DNA of 64,000 nt from NCBI GenBank assembly GCA_047495785.1, contig JBLDXI010000025.1:248001-312000 (forward strand), read 5' to 3'. This document shows, one piece after another, positions 1 through 10,800 of the stretch; the first letter of the stretch is position 1; every line of letters starts with the position of its first letter. This stretch comes from Lepidodermella squamata (Eukaryota; Gastrotricha). Made by a program: the position numbers and the translations under genes. A model generated the notes under the pieces. The model was not told where the DNA came from. It worked only from the letters and a program-made list of their open reading frames with translations, and searched no databases.

Positions 1-2
1 AT

Positions 3-833
3 CGCATCATGATTCCTGACCCCTCGGCTATCTACAAGCCTGCCATCGGCTTCCGAAGTTCGGTTGATGACATTGCGATGCAAAGCGAGTTATTCTATGA
101 CCGTATGGAGCTCTACTACGAAAAAGTCGACAATGCTCTGGAACTCGCGTTCTTCTGGAAACGCCGCGGCATCTTCACGTCCGTCTGCAACTTGAACCTC
201 GCGAAATTTCCATTCGACAGCCAAACTTGCAACTTGCAATTTAACATGGTCGAATCAAACACCCTGGTCAAGTTTACGCAGGCGAATATCATCCAAAACA
301 CCGTTAGCTCTCGCGTCGACATATGGACGTTGCAGAAAGGCGGTTATTCATTTCAAAACATCACGCCTGATGGGGAGGATACAGTCAGCCAGGTGACTTA
401 CACGTTGGCCTTTCAACGCCACCCGATGTATTTCCTCAGCAACTTACTAGCCCCGTGTTTGGTTTTGAATTTCCTGGAGCTGGTCGCGTTCCTCATCCCG
501 CCAGATAACAGCGACCGGCTTTGCTTCAGTGTTTACTTGGTGTTGGCCTTTGCTGTCGGCCAGACGCAAGTCCTGGCCAGCATCCCGCAAACTCCGCAAC
601 ATGTGTTGCTGAATGATTACATCCAGCTGTTGGCAATCGTCTGCGTCGCTTGCAACCTGCACGCTATTGCCATGTTCTGGTTTGTCACTACATTCCCGCG
701 TGTTGCTAAAAAGAAAGTTTGCGCCAAGAAGTTGTGTGTTAGCACGGTTGTTGATATCGTAGCGTTCAGCCTAGCCCTGGCAATGCTACTCGGCGTCAAC
801 ATTTATGCCATGTCGGCCGCAGGGTACATTTGA
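3..833 (+). CDS. Cys-loop ligand-gated ion channel, 3' part only
   Basis: The gene is cut by the left window edge; the open frame runs from base 3 to the stop at 831-833. It encodes the end of the extracellular ligand-binding domain, including a canonical Cys-loop (C, 13 residues, C, with FPFDSQT inside). Four membrane segments follow: M1 (YFLSNLLAPCLVLNFLELVA), M2 (from CFSVYLVLAFAV), M3 and a C-terminal M4. The M3-M4 loop is only about 20 residues, far shorter than the usual 60-150. The residues before M2 read PPDNSDR, resembling the nicotinic PxDSGEK pattern rather than the PAR of chloride channels, so a cation channel is the better guess. It would act in the plasma membrane as a subunit of a pentamer. 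AATAAA at 966-971 is a plausible poly(A) signal. The family call is firm; the ligand is unknown. Confidence 0.85.
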   Translation, partial: RIMIPDPSAIYKPAIGFRSSVDDIAMQSELFYDRMELYYEKVDNALELAFFWKRRGIFTSVCNLNLAKFPFDSQTCNLQFNMVESNTLVKFTQANIIQNTVSSRVDIWTLQKGGYSFQNITPDGEDTVSQVTYTLAFQRHPMYFLSNLLAPCLVLNFLELVAFLIPPDNSDRLCFSVYLVLAFAVGQTQVLASIPQTPQHVLLNDYIQLLAIVCVACNLHAIAMFWFVTTFPRVAKKKVCAKKLCVSTVVDIVAFSLALAMLLGVNIYAMSAAGYI

Positions 834-1219
834 ATCCTTATCATCATCAGCATCATCTCTGCTTTATCAGCTTCTAAGAAATCCGGTGTTACCCGTCGTG
901 AAATGTCGTCCCCTTTAAATTTCATTCGAAACTCAATGTTTAGCTTAGATCTATCACGCTTATGGAATAAACATGAAACGTGGAAAATACTTGTTAATTT
1001 CGAGCGAAACACGTCGTGCGAATTCCCACATCCATATTCTTCAGTGAGAATCAAGTTTATTCAAGTATATGCGTATATTCTTCAATGAGGCAAAAATAGT
1101 ATCGCACCAGTTACCAGCAGAGCTAAAAACTTGGCGGATTCCAGTGCAGTTGCATGGCTCATAATCGTTCTGTGAGGGAAAAATGATGAATTAAGTTGCA
1201 TTTAAATTAATATCTAAAT
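834..1219. other. Convergent intergenic spacer
   Basis: Lies between the end of the plus-strand channel gene and the end of the minus-strand lipocalin. It holds AATAAA at 966-971 for the channel transcript. I see no other feature. Confidence 0.5.
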
Positions 1220-1744
1220 TTACGGTGGCGCTACGCCGTGAGGTGTTTTTTGGAAGAGACTTTTGTCCATTCCAACTTTGTCTTTGAAAACCTGGAAGCC
1301 TTTGTCCTCTTCTGCCTGGGTTATTGTGTTGTTTCGAGCCAGAATCCAACCGTAGTTGGAAGTGCTCCATACTACAGCCATTCGATAATCGCCGCCAATG
1401 TAAAGAACCTGATAATCGCCACAGACAGGTGCAGCTGGGAATTTTACGCAGAGCTTCGCATTATCCTTGATAGTGGCGTAGCCGCGAATGATGTTCCATT
1501 CTTTTGTTCCAGTGAGCCATTCGCGATTGATGACGCCGATTGTTCCATTGTTGTAATTTGTGTAAAACGCAGTGGTGTCAACTCCTGATTGGAAAATGTT
1601 ATTCTTCGTTCGCCAGATTTCGTACCAGAGACCGACGTATTTGTTGACATCGAATGGTGACTGTCTATCAGGGTTTGGTTGAGGCGGACATGCGTGCACA
1701 ACTCCTATAACGACGGCAGATAAGAAAATAATGGGCAGGTTCAT
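1220..1744 (-). CDS. Secreted lipocalin, copy 1 (intronless)
   Basis: 174 residues in one exon. A hydrophobic signal peptide (MNLPIIFLSAVVIGVVHA) is followed by a mature chain starting CPPQPNPDRQSPFD. The lipocalin GxW signature is clear in YVGLWYEIWRTKNNIF, resembling the bacterial Blc / apolipoprotein D group. The mature chain has three cysteines and ends HGVAPP. Lipocalins are beta-barrel carriers of small hydrophobic ligands outside the cell; the ligand here is unknown. The start is the ATG at 1742-1744. The open frame extends three codons upstream, but only to a GTG. A TATA box (TATAAAAG, 1788-1781) lies 44 bases upstream of the ATG, leaving a 5' leader of roughly 15 bases. A close paralog lies at 2888-3439 on the same strand. 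Absence of introns is unusual in this window. Confidence 0.9.
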   Translation of the reverse strand: MNLPIIFLSAVVIGVVHACPPQPNPDRQSPFDVNKYVGLWYEIWRTKNNIFQSGVDTTAFYTNYNNGTIGVINREWLTGTKEWNIIRGYATIKDNAKLCVKFPAAPVCGDYQVLYIGGDYRMAVVWSTSNYGWILARNNTITQAEEDKGFQVFKDKVGMDKSLFQKTPHGVAPP

Positions 1745-1780
1745 TTCAGACACGTCAACTATTTATGAATTTTATGTTTG

Positions 1781-1788
1781 CTTTTATA
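1781..1788 (-). promoter_or_regulatory. TATA box of lipocalin copy 1
   Basis: TATAAAAG on the minus strand, 44 bases upstream of the ATG at 1744. With the usual 30-base spacing, transcription would start near 1757-1760. The paralog has the identical octamer 38 bases before its ATG. Confidence 0.7.
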
Positions 1789-2071
1789 CTCACATTTAAG
1801 CATCCCAAATCCCAAAGGCATCTCGTTTGAATTTGAAGGGATTAAGTCCTAGTTTTCGTATGGATTTGTGCATTTTTTCAAGTATCGATGACCAACAGGT
1901 GTGAACTTAGTGAAAAGAATGCACCAAACAGGGAAATTGCACTTGAATATATTTTCGTGATCCGATACCATCTCATTTGGTGTACCTGGAATGGCCAGTG
2001 CTAGATCGTCAGAGGTAAATAAAAGAATTAACCTTAAAAAGGAAGCCGCATTAAAAGCAAGCACTGTTAAA

Positions 2072-2209
2072 AGCCATAACAAAGGAATGAGCTAAAATAC
2101 TTTGAAATAGATCGCTTCATTCTTCAAACCAAAAATTAGCCATAACAAAGGAATGAGCTAAAATACTTTGAAATAGATCGCTTCATTCTTCAAACCAAAA
2201 ATTAGCCAT
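2072..2209. repeat. Tandem repeat, 66-bp unit, two copies plus 6 bases
   Basis: Copies at 2072-2137 and 2138-2203 appear identical and begin AGCCATAACAAAGGAATGAG; a third copy breaks off after AGCCAT. It lies upstream of lipocalin copy 1. It is probably a recent local duplication; no coding potential is seen. Confidence 0.9.
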
Positions 2210-2531
2210 TAATTTATCAGTTTTCAGTGCTGGGAAAACGTTTGCACCAAAATATGATTCAAGTATTATTGAACCCCCATCTTCTTAAACTGTTCCATTA
2301 GAATCGAATTGAAAATCAGCGACGAATAAAACCTGTAGTAAATTGAATGGTAACTTTCGGTATTTTGTACCTATTTTATCGGCTTCTAAGTTTTTTTGCT
2401 GTAGATATAAAACTATCTGACTGCGATACTCATTTGGTAGTCATTAGACACATAGGTATTGCTTTTCTCTTTATACTATGATTACCGATTTAAAAAATTG
2501 AAAGCTGCTTGGTTTATTTTTCCGAATTTAA

Positions 2532-2720
2532 TCATATCGTTAGCGGCGCGCCAAAACAACCACTTAGATGATTCATTCGATCGTACTTGAAGTCGCCGAA
2601 CGTAACGATAAAGTACGATAGGCCATTTGAGCACTGATTTTTTTCTACTCTCGATCGTACTATCCATATAAAATCTATAAATAGTAAAGTGGTTGTTCTG
2701 GCGCGCCGCTAGCGATATGA
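2532..2720. mobile_element. MITE-like element with 34-bp terminal inverted repeats
   Basis: The left arm (2532-2565) and right arm (2687-2720) are inverted copies differing at two of 34 positions. They start TCATATCG and contain the palindromic core GGCGCGCC. The total is 189 bp with no coding capacity. It lies between the two lipocalin genes. No clear target-site duplication is visible, so the superfamily is undetermined. Confidence 0.7.
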
Positions 2721-2887
2721 ACAAATGATGATGCGAAAACTTTCACCAGTTTTTGATGAAGCTGATCATTGTCATAACGAAGGCTGTAGCGATGATGAAA
2801 TTATGTGACTGAGTGACAACAGCACAGCTCATGATGGTTCTAAAATTTCAAGTGAAAAAGTAGGTCTACTAGGATGAGAAAGGCAAC

Positions 2888-3439
2888 TTACGGCGGTGCT
2901 ACGCCATGTGGAACTTTATAAAATTCGCTCATGGGAATAGTCGTTCTCGCCGAAAATATATTGAACGCCGTAGTTTCTTCGTCAGATGTAATTGTATTAT
3001 TGCGAGCTAGAATCCAGCCATACTGCGCTCGACTGTAAACGACGGCCAATGTATAGTTGCCGCCGATATAGAGAACTTGATAATCTCCGCAAACCGGTGC
3101 CGCTGGAAATTTGACGCAAAGCTTTGCACTGTCGACTACATTTGCGTATCCACGAATGATATTCCACTCTTTTGTTCCCGTGAACCACTCGCGGTTTATG
3201 ACGCCAACAGTTCCATTGTTGAAGTTCGTGTAAAATGCAGTTACATCGACGCCTGATTCAAATATGTTGTTTTTAGTTCGATAGATTTCATACCAAAGTC
3301 CCGTGTATTTATCTAGATCGAATGGCGATTGCCTTTCAGGATCAGGTCGCGGAGGGCATGCTTGCACGCTGCAATAGGTCAGCGCTGCCAGAAAAGCAAA
3401 GACTCGAATCATCATTTTACGGTGATGAGAAAAATTCAT
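2888..3439 (-). CDS. Secreted lipocalin, copy 2 (intronless)
   Basis: 183 residues, one exon, closely similar to the lipocalin at 1220-1744: the GxW block (YTGLWYEIYRTKNNIF), the CVKFPAAPVCGDYQVLYIGG strand region and the HGVAPP end are shared. The start at 3437-3439 is the first ATG after the TATA box at 3477-3470. The open frame continues upstream to a TTG at 3469, but that lies next to the TATA box and cannot be in the transcript. The ATGs at 3415 and 3412 are alternatives that leave just the signal peptide (MMIRVFAFLAALTYCSVQA) and match the paralog's length better. It is a predicted extracellular carrier of a small hydrophobic ligand. The pair arose by tandem duplication. Confidence 0.9.
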   Translation of the reverse strand: MNFSHHRKMMIRVFAFLAALTYCSVQACPPRPDPERQSPFDLDKYTGLWYEIYRTKNNIFESGVDVTAFYTNFNNGTVGVINREWFTGTKEWNIIRGYANVVDSAKLCVKFPAAPVCGDYQVLYIGGNYTLAVVYSRAQYGWILARNNTITSDEETTAFNIFSARTTIPMSEFYKVPHGVAPP

Positions 3440-3469
3440 GTGTGGAGAGACCTGGCAAAGTTTGCTCAA

Positions 3470-3477
3470 CTTTTATA
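3470..3477 (-). promoter_or_regulatory. TATA box of lipocalin copy 2
   Basis: TATAAAAG on the minus strand, identical to the box before copy 1 and 38 bases upstream of the ATG at 3439. It fixes the start choice for this gene. Confidence 0.7.
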
Positions 3478-4360
3478 CCGGCACCTGTTTGTCCGTCATC
3501 CATCGAGACACTGGTAAGATCAAGTCATGATGGTGTGATTTCGTGTTCCTGCTCCGCCCTGCATTGTGCTGAGTAATTCAAGTTTAATTTTGCTCAAATT
3601 TAATTAACTCGGGTAGCCTTTGCACTCTATGCTGTTTTCAGCCGCGTCAGTGCTAAAGAGAAAATGTATAACGTGACGCACCCACAATCCTTTCAACATA
3701 GGTCGAAGGGCTATGGATTGTGATAATAAGTGAAGGAGGTAAGACAAAAAATGACTGGATCGCACTGACCTCGGATGATTTTCGGCGGACTTCCGATTAT
3801 GGATCAATAAACAGGATTAGACCGAACCCTGTTATCAATATAAATTGATATTCTGCAAACTGCTTTCGCGCAAGGAGCATCATTTAGGGCATTTCTTTTG
3901 CTTTCAATAACAGTTTTTCACAAGCAGCCGACATCGGTAAGAGTATGATACTATGATGATAGTAGCATCAAAAGTCAATGGAGCATGATTTTGCTGTAAA
4001 CCTTGACGTCAGATGCAGAGTTCAGACTTCAATAAACGTTGCTCCCAAAGTCCAAAAACCTGCGCAAAATTCGCTCGCAACCGACAGAAACATACGGCTT
4101 CATTTTTTAGAATTTACATGTATAAAATATTTAGAATTTGTAATATATAATTTTTGCCACTGGGAAAAATCTCGCCAAGTTTTGACCTTCAACACCAATT
4201 CGAATTTTAAATTCGCGCGAATTCTCAAAGATGTTGGCACGGTGTTGATTGATCTCCGAAGGATCCCTTCGCTTTCCTCACCGCCCCGCGCCCGGACACG
4301 AAGCTTTAGCGTCCCTCAAAACTTTCGATCCGTCTCAAAGTTGGACTTCTGCTCAGTGAA
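3478..4360. other. Divergent spacer between lipocalin 2 and CTF8
   Basis: AT-rich, with open frames at 3604-3807 (-) and 3978-4421 (+) that show no recognisable protein features. A CTCAGTG motif (4352-4358) directly before the CTF8 ATG resembles a TCAGT initiator element. Presumably it holds promoters for both flanking genes. Confidence 0.4.
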
Positions 4361-4823
4361 ATGGTCGTTATTTCTTTTTTACGTGAGCCCAGCCAATCTA
4401 GCGTCCCCGAGTTTTCTCTGATCGAGTTACAAGGATCCCTCAATGTGCAGGAAGGCATGGAGCTAGCAGCTCAGGAAATCGGTCACCTACTTTTCCAGAA
4501 GTCAAACGTATGCGTTGGAATAGTTTTTCCATGTGTCTTGCAACTAATGCAATTGATTTCAGAATTCCCCTGTGTTGATCATCGGCCATCATGTCCTGAC
4601 TGGCAAAGTTGAAGAGTTGAAGCGTCCTATCGTAATATTTCGAAGGCCCGATAACTCTTTATCAACACAGCCTGTTTCGGAAAATCTGACTCTCCAAAAC
4701 ATCGAAGTCCCACCTTATATTGCTGAAGGCGTTGTCAAGCGTAAACTAATCTTCAAAATGCGTCCTCGTCCATTTGTCACCTCTGCTGCCACTGTTCAAA
4801 CTACTTTTGGATCTCCTAAATAA
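4361..4823 (+). CDS. CHTF8: Chromosome transmission fidelity protein 8 (CTF18-RFC subunit)
   Basis: Two exons, 4361-4507 and 4563-4823, joined in phase 0 across a 55-base intron (GTATGC...TTTCAG); 135 residues, against 121 in human. Family landmarks are visible: the FSLIELQGSL strand near the N-terminus, LIIGHHVLTGKVEELKRPIV right after the splice (human: VGHHILYGKIIHLEKPFAV), and the C-terminal KLIFKMRPRPFV block (human: KILFKTRPKPII). CTF8 binds DCC1 and CTF18 to form the alternative clamp loader that places PCNA during replication and supports sister-chromatid cohesion, in the nucleus. The stop overlaps an AATAAA at 4819-4824. The next gene begins only 34 bases later, so the two may share a transcript. 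The intron and family are well supported. Confidence 0.93.
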
Positions 4824-4857
4824 AACTCTTGATTTCTTTCTAGATGTTGTTGAATTG
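4819..4857 (+). promoter_or_regulatory. Compact CTF8-ATAD2 junction: poly(A) signal and acceptor-like site
   Basis: AATAAA (4819-4824) overlaps the CTF8 stop. A pyrimidine-rich TTTCTTTCTAG ends at 4843, and the ATAD2 ATG is at 4858. No room remains for a conventional promoter. The order poly(A) signal, 3' splice site, start codon is what internal genes of spliced-leader operons show. A four-codon upstream ATG frame (4844-4858) overlaps the start. Confidence 0.55.
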
Positions 4858-7800
4858 ATGGCTTATCCTACCAGAAGAGCCCTCCGCCTAGCTGGCCAGG
4901 AGGAACAGGAAGGAGGAGCCAGCCCGAGGCAGAATGGTGCTGGGCCTTCATCAACGACGAATGGCAAGCTGAATCGACGGCGGGACTCACGCGATGAAAC
5001 TGGAACTGACGACGAAGACGAGGAGCGACTGATTGGCGGTCTCCGTCGTTCAAAACGCATTACGAAGCGTATCCTAGTCGCTCAAGCTATTCCGTTGGAA
5101 GAAATGACTGAAATCGACATGTACAGCCGGGTGAAAAGTGGGGCTAGGCAACATTACAACGACGACGGATTACGAGTTCGCCGGCCTAAAACCAATGGCA
5201 CGAGTAAGCAGAATGGTGATATGAACGGGGCGAATGGTGAAGAAGGGGAAGTTGAAGAGGACGAAGACGAAGAGGAAGGCGAGGAAGACGCGACTCGCGG
5301 TTACAATCTCCGCAGGCACCGAGCTCAGCCTCAATTCTTCGTAATTGAACAAAGCGAGCCTAGGAGAAAGGTGCATCACCATCATCACGAAAACCATCAC
5401 CACTCACATCGCCGCCATTCACATTCATCTCGCCGTTTATCGAGACGGCAGCTTCATTCACCAGGAGGCTATTCAACCACGCCATCTAGCTCAGATTCTG
5501 AACTTGAAGCTAGGTCGAAACGCGACAAAGCGCCACGAGATGACGATATGCGATTTGAACATCGTAGGATTCGGTCAATGGCCTGTGCTCGTCGCGAGGT
5601 TCTTCCCGTTAATTTTTCGAATGCAGATCTCGAATTGCTCGGGCTGAAAGACCGGATCAGAGCTGGGCAAAACGTGGCTGATATCGACCCGATGTACATT
5701 GATAAAACAACGACTTTCGAACACATTGGTGGGTTGGATGGCCACATTCGCCAGTTGAAGGAGATGATAGTCTTCCCACTGCTGTACCCTGAGATGTTTT
5801 CTCAGTTCGGCATTCAACCACCTCGGGGTGTGCTATTCTTCGGACCTCCTGGAACAGGCAAAACGCTGTTAGCCAGGGCTTTAGCGAATGAATGCTCGAG
5901 GGCTGGCGGCCGGCGAGTGGCGTTTTTCATGCGGCGTGGTGCCGATTGCCTCTCAAAGTGGGTCGGCGAGTCGGAGAGGCAGTTGCGGCTCTTGTTCGAC
6001 CAGGCCTACCAGTTGCGGCCGAGTATCATATTTTTCGATGAGGTCGACGGCTTAGCGCCGGTTCGATCGTCCCGCCAGGACCAAATTCATAGTTCAATTG
6101 TTTCGACTCTACTGGCTTTGATGGATGGGTTGGATTCGAGGCAGGAAGTCGTCGTAATTGGAGCGACAAATCGCCTTGACTCAGTTAGTTATACTTGCTA
6201 TATTTGTCATCCAATCGCAATTTTGCGTATTTTGATACATTTTACTGCTTTAAACGACCCTAAATTTATCAAATCGAAAATTTTGATGCACTGAGATTCT
6301 AATATTAGGAGTACTTTTTCGCTTCGTGCGTTGTCTTTTTGAACTGGAATAACGTATTTAGTGCACATCTTGGCTAAGCTATAAAGCGTGTTGTTTATTT
6401 TGACGGAGGCGTACGCGGGCTATTTTGCTTGGGTTGACCTTGGTCCGGCTGAGAAGTTCACCAGTTCTTCAAAGCAGTTTTTAGTATCCCTTTCACACAA
6501 TTTGATGGAGGAAAAGTAAACTATACCGAAGAAAATCCTAGCGGAATATTTCAGTAATTTTTGATATTTTATCTGGATTTCCGGATTTTTCGCTCTATTT
6601 GACAAGTTTCGAAGAGGATTAAAATTTCCCGTGGCGAGACACTTACGGAATTTCGCGCATTTCCAAAAACTGGTAAATTATTTATCTGAGCGCCATTTCA
6701 GAATGAAAAACTGCGGAAAATAATAAACGAAAATTCAAACCCCGAAAACTCAGATTAAATGATTCGACCTTGGGAAAGCTTAAAAAATGAGAAAATGCTG
6801 AATAAATATTTTTCTAATTTTCTGAATTTATGGCGTAAAAAAGCATGACCGTGGAATTTTGAATACAACCCGCCCCGATTATAAGGTTTTTCGATCTTTC
6901 TCTGTTTGCTCATGAGAAACTCTGTAAATGATCAGATATTTGGTGTTATCCATTGATTTGGGATCAATCAACTTGTCTGCTATTTTTGTTAGATCGACCC
7001 TGCTCTGCGGCGCCCCGGCCGTTTCGACCGCGAGTTCCTGTTCCGCCTGCCGAACCGGTCGTCGCGGCGTGAAATCCTGCAGATCCACACGCGGCAGTGG
7101 CAGCCGGGCCTGGCGCCGTCGATGGCGGACGCGCTCGCCGAACGCACGGTCGGCTTCTCGGGCGCCGACCTGCGCGGCCTGTGCACGGAGGCGGTGCTGA
7201 ACGCGGTGCGGCGCCGCTACCCGCAGATCTACTCGTCGCGCGACCGCCTGCTCATCGACCCGAGCCAGCTGCGGCCGAACGCCGGCGACTTCCAGGTGGC
7301 GCTCGCGAACATGCTGCCGACGGCCGCGAGGGCGCGCCAGCCGCTCGCCTGGCCTCTCTCCGAGACGGTGAAGCCGCTGCTGGCGGCGCAGTTGGGCGCG
7401 TTTCTCACGCAGATTGCCAAGAACTTTCCGCTGTTCACGGCGGCGGCGAACCGCGACGAGGACGACCGCCAGTCGGAGCACAGCAAGGAAGTCATGTGCG
7501 CATCGGTAAGCCACGTTTTTACTACCTACTCATGTAGCACAAGTTTCACTGTGCGAAATTCTAATCAGAAATTATTCAGTTGGAAATATTTCCATTATAA
7601 CGTATGTTATAGTATTATTTCCATTATAACGTATGTTATAGTATTTTTGGAAAAAAACATATTTTTCAAGGGTTAAGAAGGATTATGAGGAGACTGCGGG
7701 TTGACCTTCATGTCAGAAGTGCTGGAATCACCGCAGCAATAACCGAGAACACGTTTGTTTGGTTAAAAAGAAGCTTAATACTGAACTGCATCATATTTCA

Positions 7801-10800
7801 AGCAAGGGTGTGTTGGACTGTTCTCGATATATATCTGGCGATTTTTCGCAATTTTTTACAACATGCTTATGCAACGTTTGCCTGAATTAGGACATTTTGG
7901 TCAATAATTTACAGAGTTTACTTCGACGGCCAGTTTGAAGGAAGGCGGTTCGTCCGGACCCAGCCGGGATACACGGAGAAGAGAATCTTCATCATCCACG
8001 TGGATGACCCATGATGAATTGTCGAAGTATTTAACTGCGAGCGGTTCCTTACAAGTTGAAGTTTATCGTTTCGAGATCGAAGCATATCTAACTAAGTGAT
8101 TCTAAGTGAAGAATTATTACTGAAATATAATTCAAATGAAGATCCATCTCAATGCATGTTTTGGATGTGGAGATGATAACCGATCTCAAACAACGCAGGA
8201 AAATTGTACCCTTCCTTGCTTGTACACTGCGATGACGCCGATTACTGCATCTAGTAGATAAATACTGTGCCAACAGGACGCGAAATTCTTCTTTCATTCC
8301 AATTTTCATTTAAATTAGGTGAGAAAAACTAGAAATGGGCGACATCTCAGCGGTAGGGGTGTTATTATGACGCCATTTAGACGGGAGATCGGCTTTGGTC
8401 CGCAATTAAATCAGCGGGCAAGCGACGGCCCTACGAAAAGCGTATCGAGAAACTGTTTTAGGAGACTATCTGCAGATATTTAATGATTCAGCTACTGGGA
8501 CGGGTACTGTTGATCCTGAATTAGACTGATCTTACGTGAAGACTTGACTACTGTCGGATAGCGTGTCCTACCGTATTACCGCGCTTTGAGTGTCACATTA
8601 TCAGAGACTTAGCTGACCTATCTAATATTACTATCAAAGTCTTCGTGATTCTGTAGCGTAGCATCCAAAGTAATGGTGATTAAGGCGCGAATAACAGAAA
8701 ATTGAAGAAAACATGTTAAATGAGATGAACTTGAATTTGCATTGAATGTTCAATTTTCGACATTCTAGTAAACATGTGTTGTTTTTTGCGTCACGGTGTA
8801 CTCGCCGACACGTGTGACAGCTGGGCCTTTTTCAGGTACCCTAATAATTCCGCCGTTTAAAGTGGCGAGAAGCATAAAAAGCTTAGATTTAAGATTTAAG
8901 ATATGAAATTAAAAATCGAGTAAGTAAGGGATAGAATGTCTCAAATCGAATCAAAATTGTTTGAAAACGGTGAAATCAGGTCAAATCAACAGCTCGATTT
9001 GCTAAAAATATATTTTATGCTGATTTTTAACAGTCGGAAACCTCGCTACCGGGCAATATCAATGGGCTAAGCTCGCAATCGTCGGCGATTTTCCGGCCTC
9101 GAATCCTGGTGTGCGGCAAGCCGAGCCAGGGCCACGTCGCCCACCTCGCCCCGGCCGCCCTGCACGCGCTCGAAGACTTCCAGATCCACGCGCTGTCGAT
9201 CGCGAGCGTGTTCGGTGCCAACGAACTGCGAAGCCCCGAAGACGCGGTTCACTCGATCGTGACCGAGGCCCTGCGAACCGCCCCGTCCGTGCTGTACCTG
9301 CCCGACTTCGACCAGCTGCTCTCGATCGCGTCACAGCAGCTCAAGGTCGTGTTGCAGTTGGCGCTCGAGTCGATCAAACCCGACTTACCGATATTTTTAC
9401 TAGCGACCGTTCGGCACGTTTGGTCGAAGACAGGCTCGCTGCACTTGATACGCGACATGTTCCGGCCCGAGCTCGGCCAGGTGTTTGAAATGCGGGATCC
9501 GGATGCCGCAGAGCGGAAAGCTTTCTTCGCTCCTCTTTTCAAGCTCAAGTGAGTCTCTAGACTAATTTATTTTCAGTGCCATTTTATTTAAACTTTTTAT
9601 AAATCGAAATATTTAGGATTGTATTGCGAATTAGAAGTGGAAAATTTTGAATTCAACTGACAATTTTCAGAGTGTTTTAAATCTGAAGTACTGCATATTT
9701 TTCCCAAATTTGTATTTCTGGGAATTTCAAACTTGCCTTGAATATTTTTTGTTATTAATGTGAAGTTTGCTGGGTTTTTTCGAAGTCTCAAAACGTTTAA
9801 CATTTTGCATTCGATTCCGCCAAAACAGGGCCAGAATTATGAATTTTTAGATTTATTAAGCTTCGTCATTTTCTTTATTCGTCAACACTTTTAAAAGAAC
9901 ATTAAAAAAACAACGAACAGTCGTTTTAATAAAATGCAATTTTCAGACTTCAATCCGACGCAGTGTTGGTCTCAGCGCACAGTGAATCGACGATTTGCTC
10001 ATCAAACGGCTCACTCTCCCCGACAACAGCCACCGCCCCCGCGATCTCGATGTCGCACCCCCAAATCATGGAACACCTGCCACTGGCCCCGATCCAGCCC
10101 GGCCACACCATTAATTTATCGGACGCTGAAAAGGCGTCGCTTTTCCTGCGCGAGGAAGTCATCCTGCGAGAAATGCGCCAGTTCCTGCGCGACATCCTCA
10201 ACCGGCTGCTGCGAGACCGCCGCTTCGGCGTGTTCTCGCGCCCGGTCGACCGTGAAGACGCGCCTGACTACTACGACATCATCGCGACCCCGATGGACCT
10301 GTCGCAGATGATGTCGAAGATAGACCGCCACGAGTACGGCGCCGTGTCGGACTTCGTCGCCGACATCGACCTGATCGCGAGAAATGCGCTCGAGTACAAC
10401 CCGGAGACGGACGCGAATTCGAGGGCGGTTCGGCACCGGGCGTGTGCCCTCAGGGACGCGTGTTCCGCGCTCATCGACGCCGAGCTGGATCCGGATTTCG
10501 AGCGGCAGTGTCTGGAGATCAAACAGAGCCGCCAACAGCGGGGCATTGACGCGAAGAAAACAGCGCCCGCTTTCATCTACACCCCGGCGTCGGCGCAGCA
10601 GAACCGGCCGAACTCGCAAAATTCTAACCAGGCAAGTCATTTGTTTAATTTCAGCGAGTTTCTTTCACAGCCATCACCTACCGAGCCATCAGTAGAAGGT
10701 GGCCTAAATACTATATTATAGACAGTCGACTTGCCATATATGTCGTAGAAAGAAAGCAAGTTGCATTTTTGCACAAAATGCATAGATTTAATCGAGGTGT

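Noticed and set aside
3978-4421. 147-codon plus-strand frame overlapping the CTF8 start
   Set aside because: It is out of frame with CTF8, AT-rich at its front and matches nothing; CTF8 homology defines the real frame.
4774-4857. Extending ATAD2 upstream into the open frame that begins at a TTG
   Set aside because: That stretch is the end of CTF8 in another frame; the ATG at 4858 is the first in-frame ATG after the acceptor-like site.
6879-7514. 211-codon minus-strand frame rich in Arg
   Set aside because: It is antisense to ATAD2 exon 2, whose high GC content removes stop codons on the other strand; no protein features.
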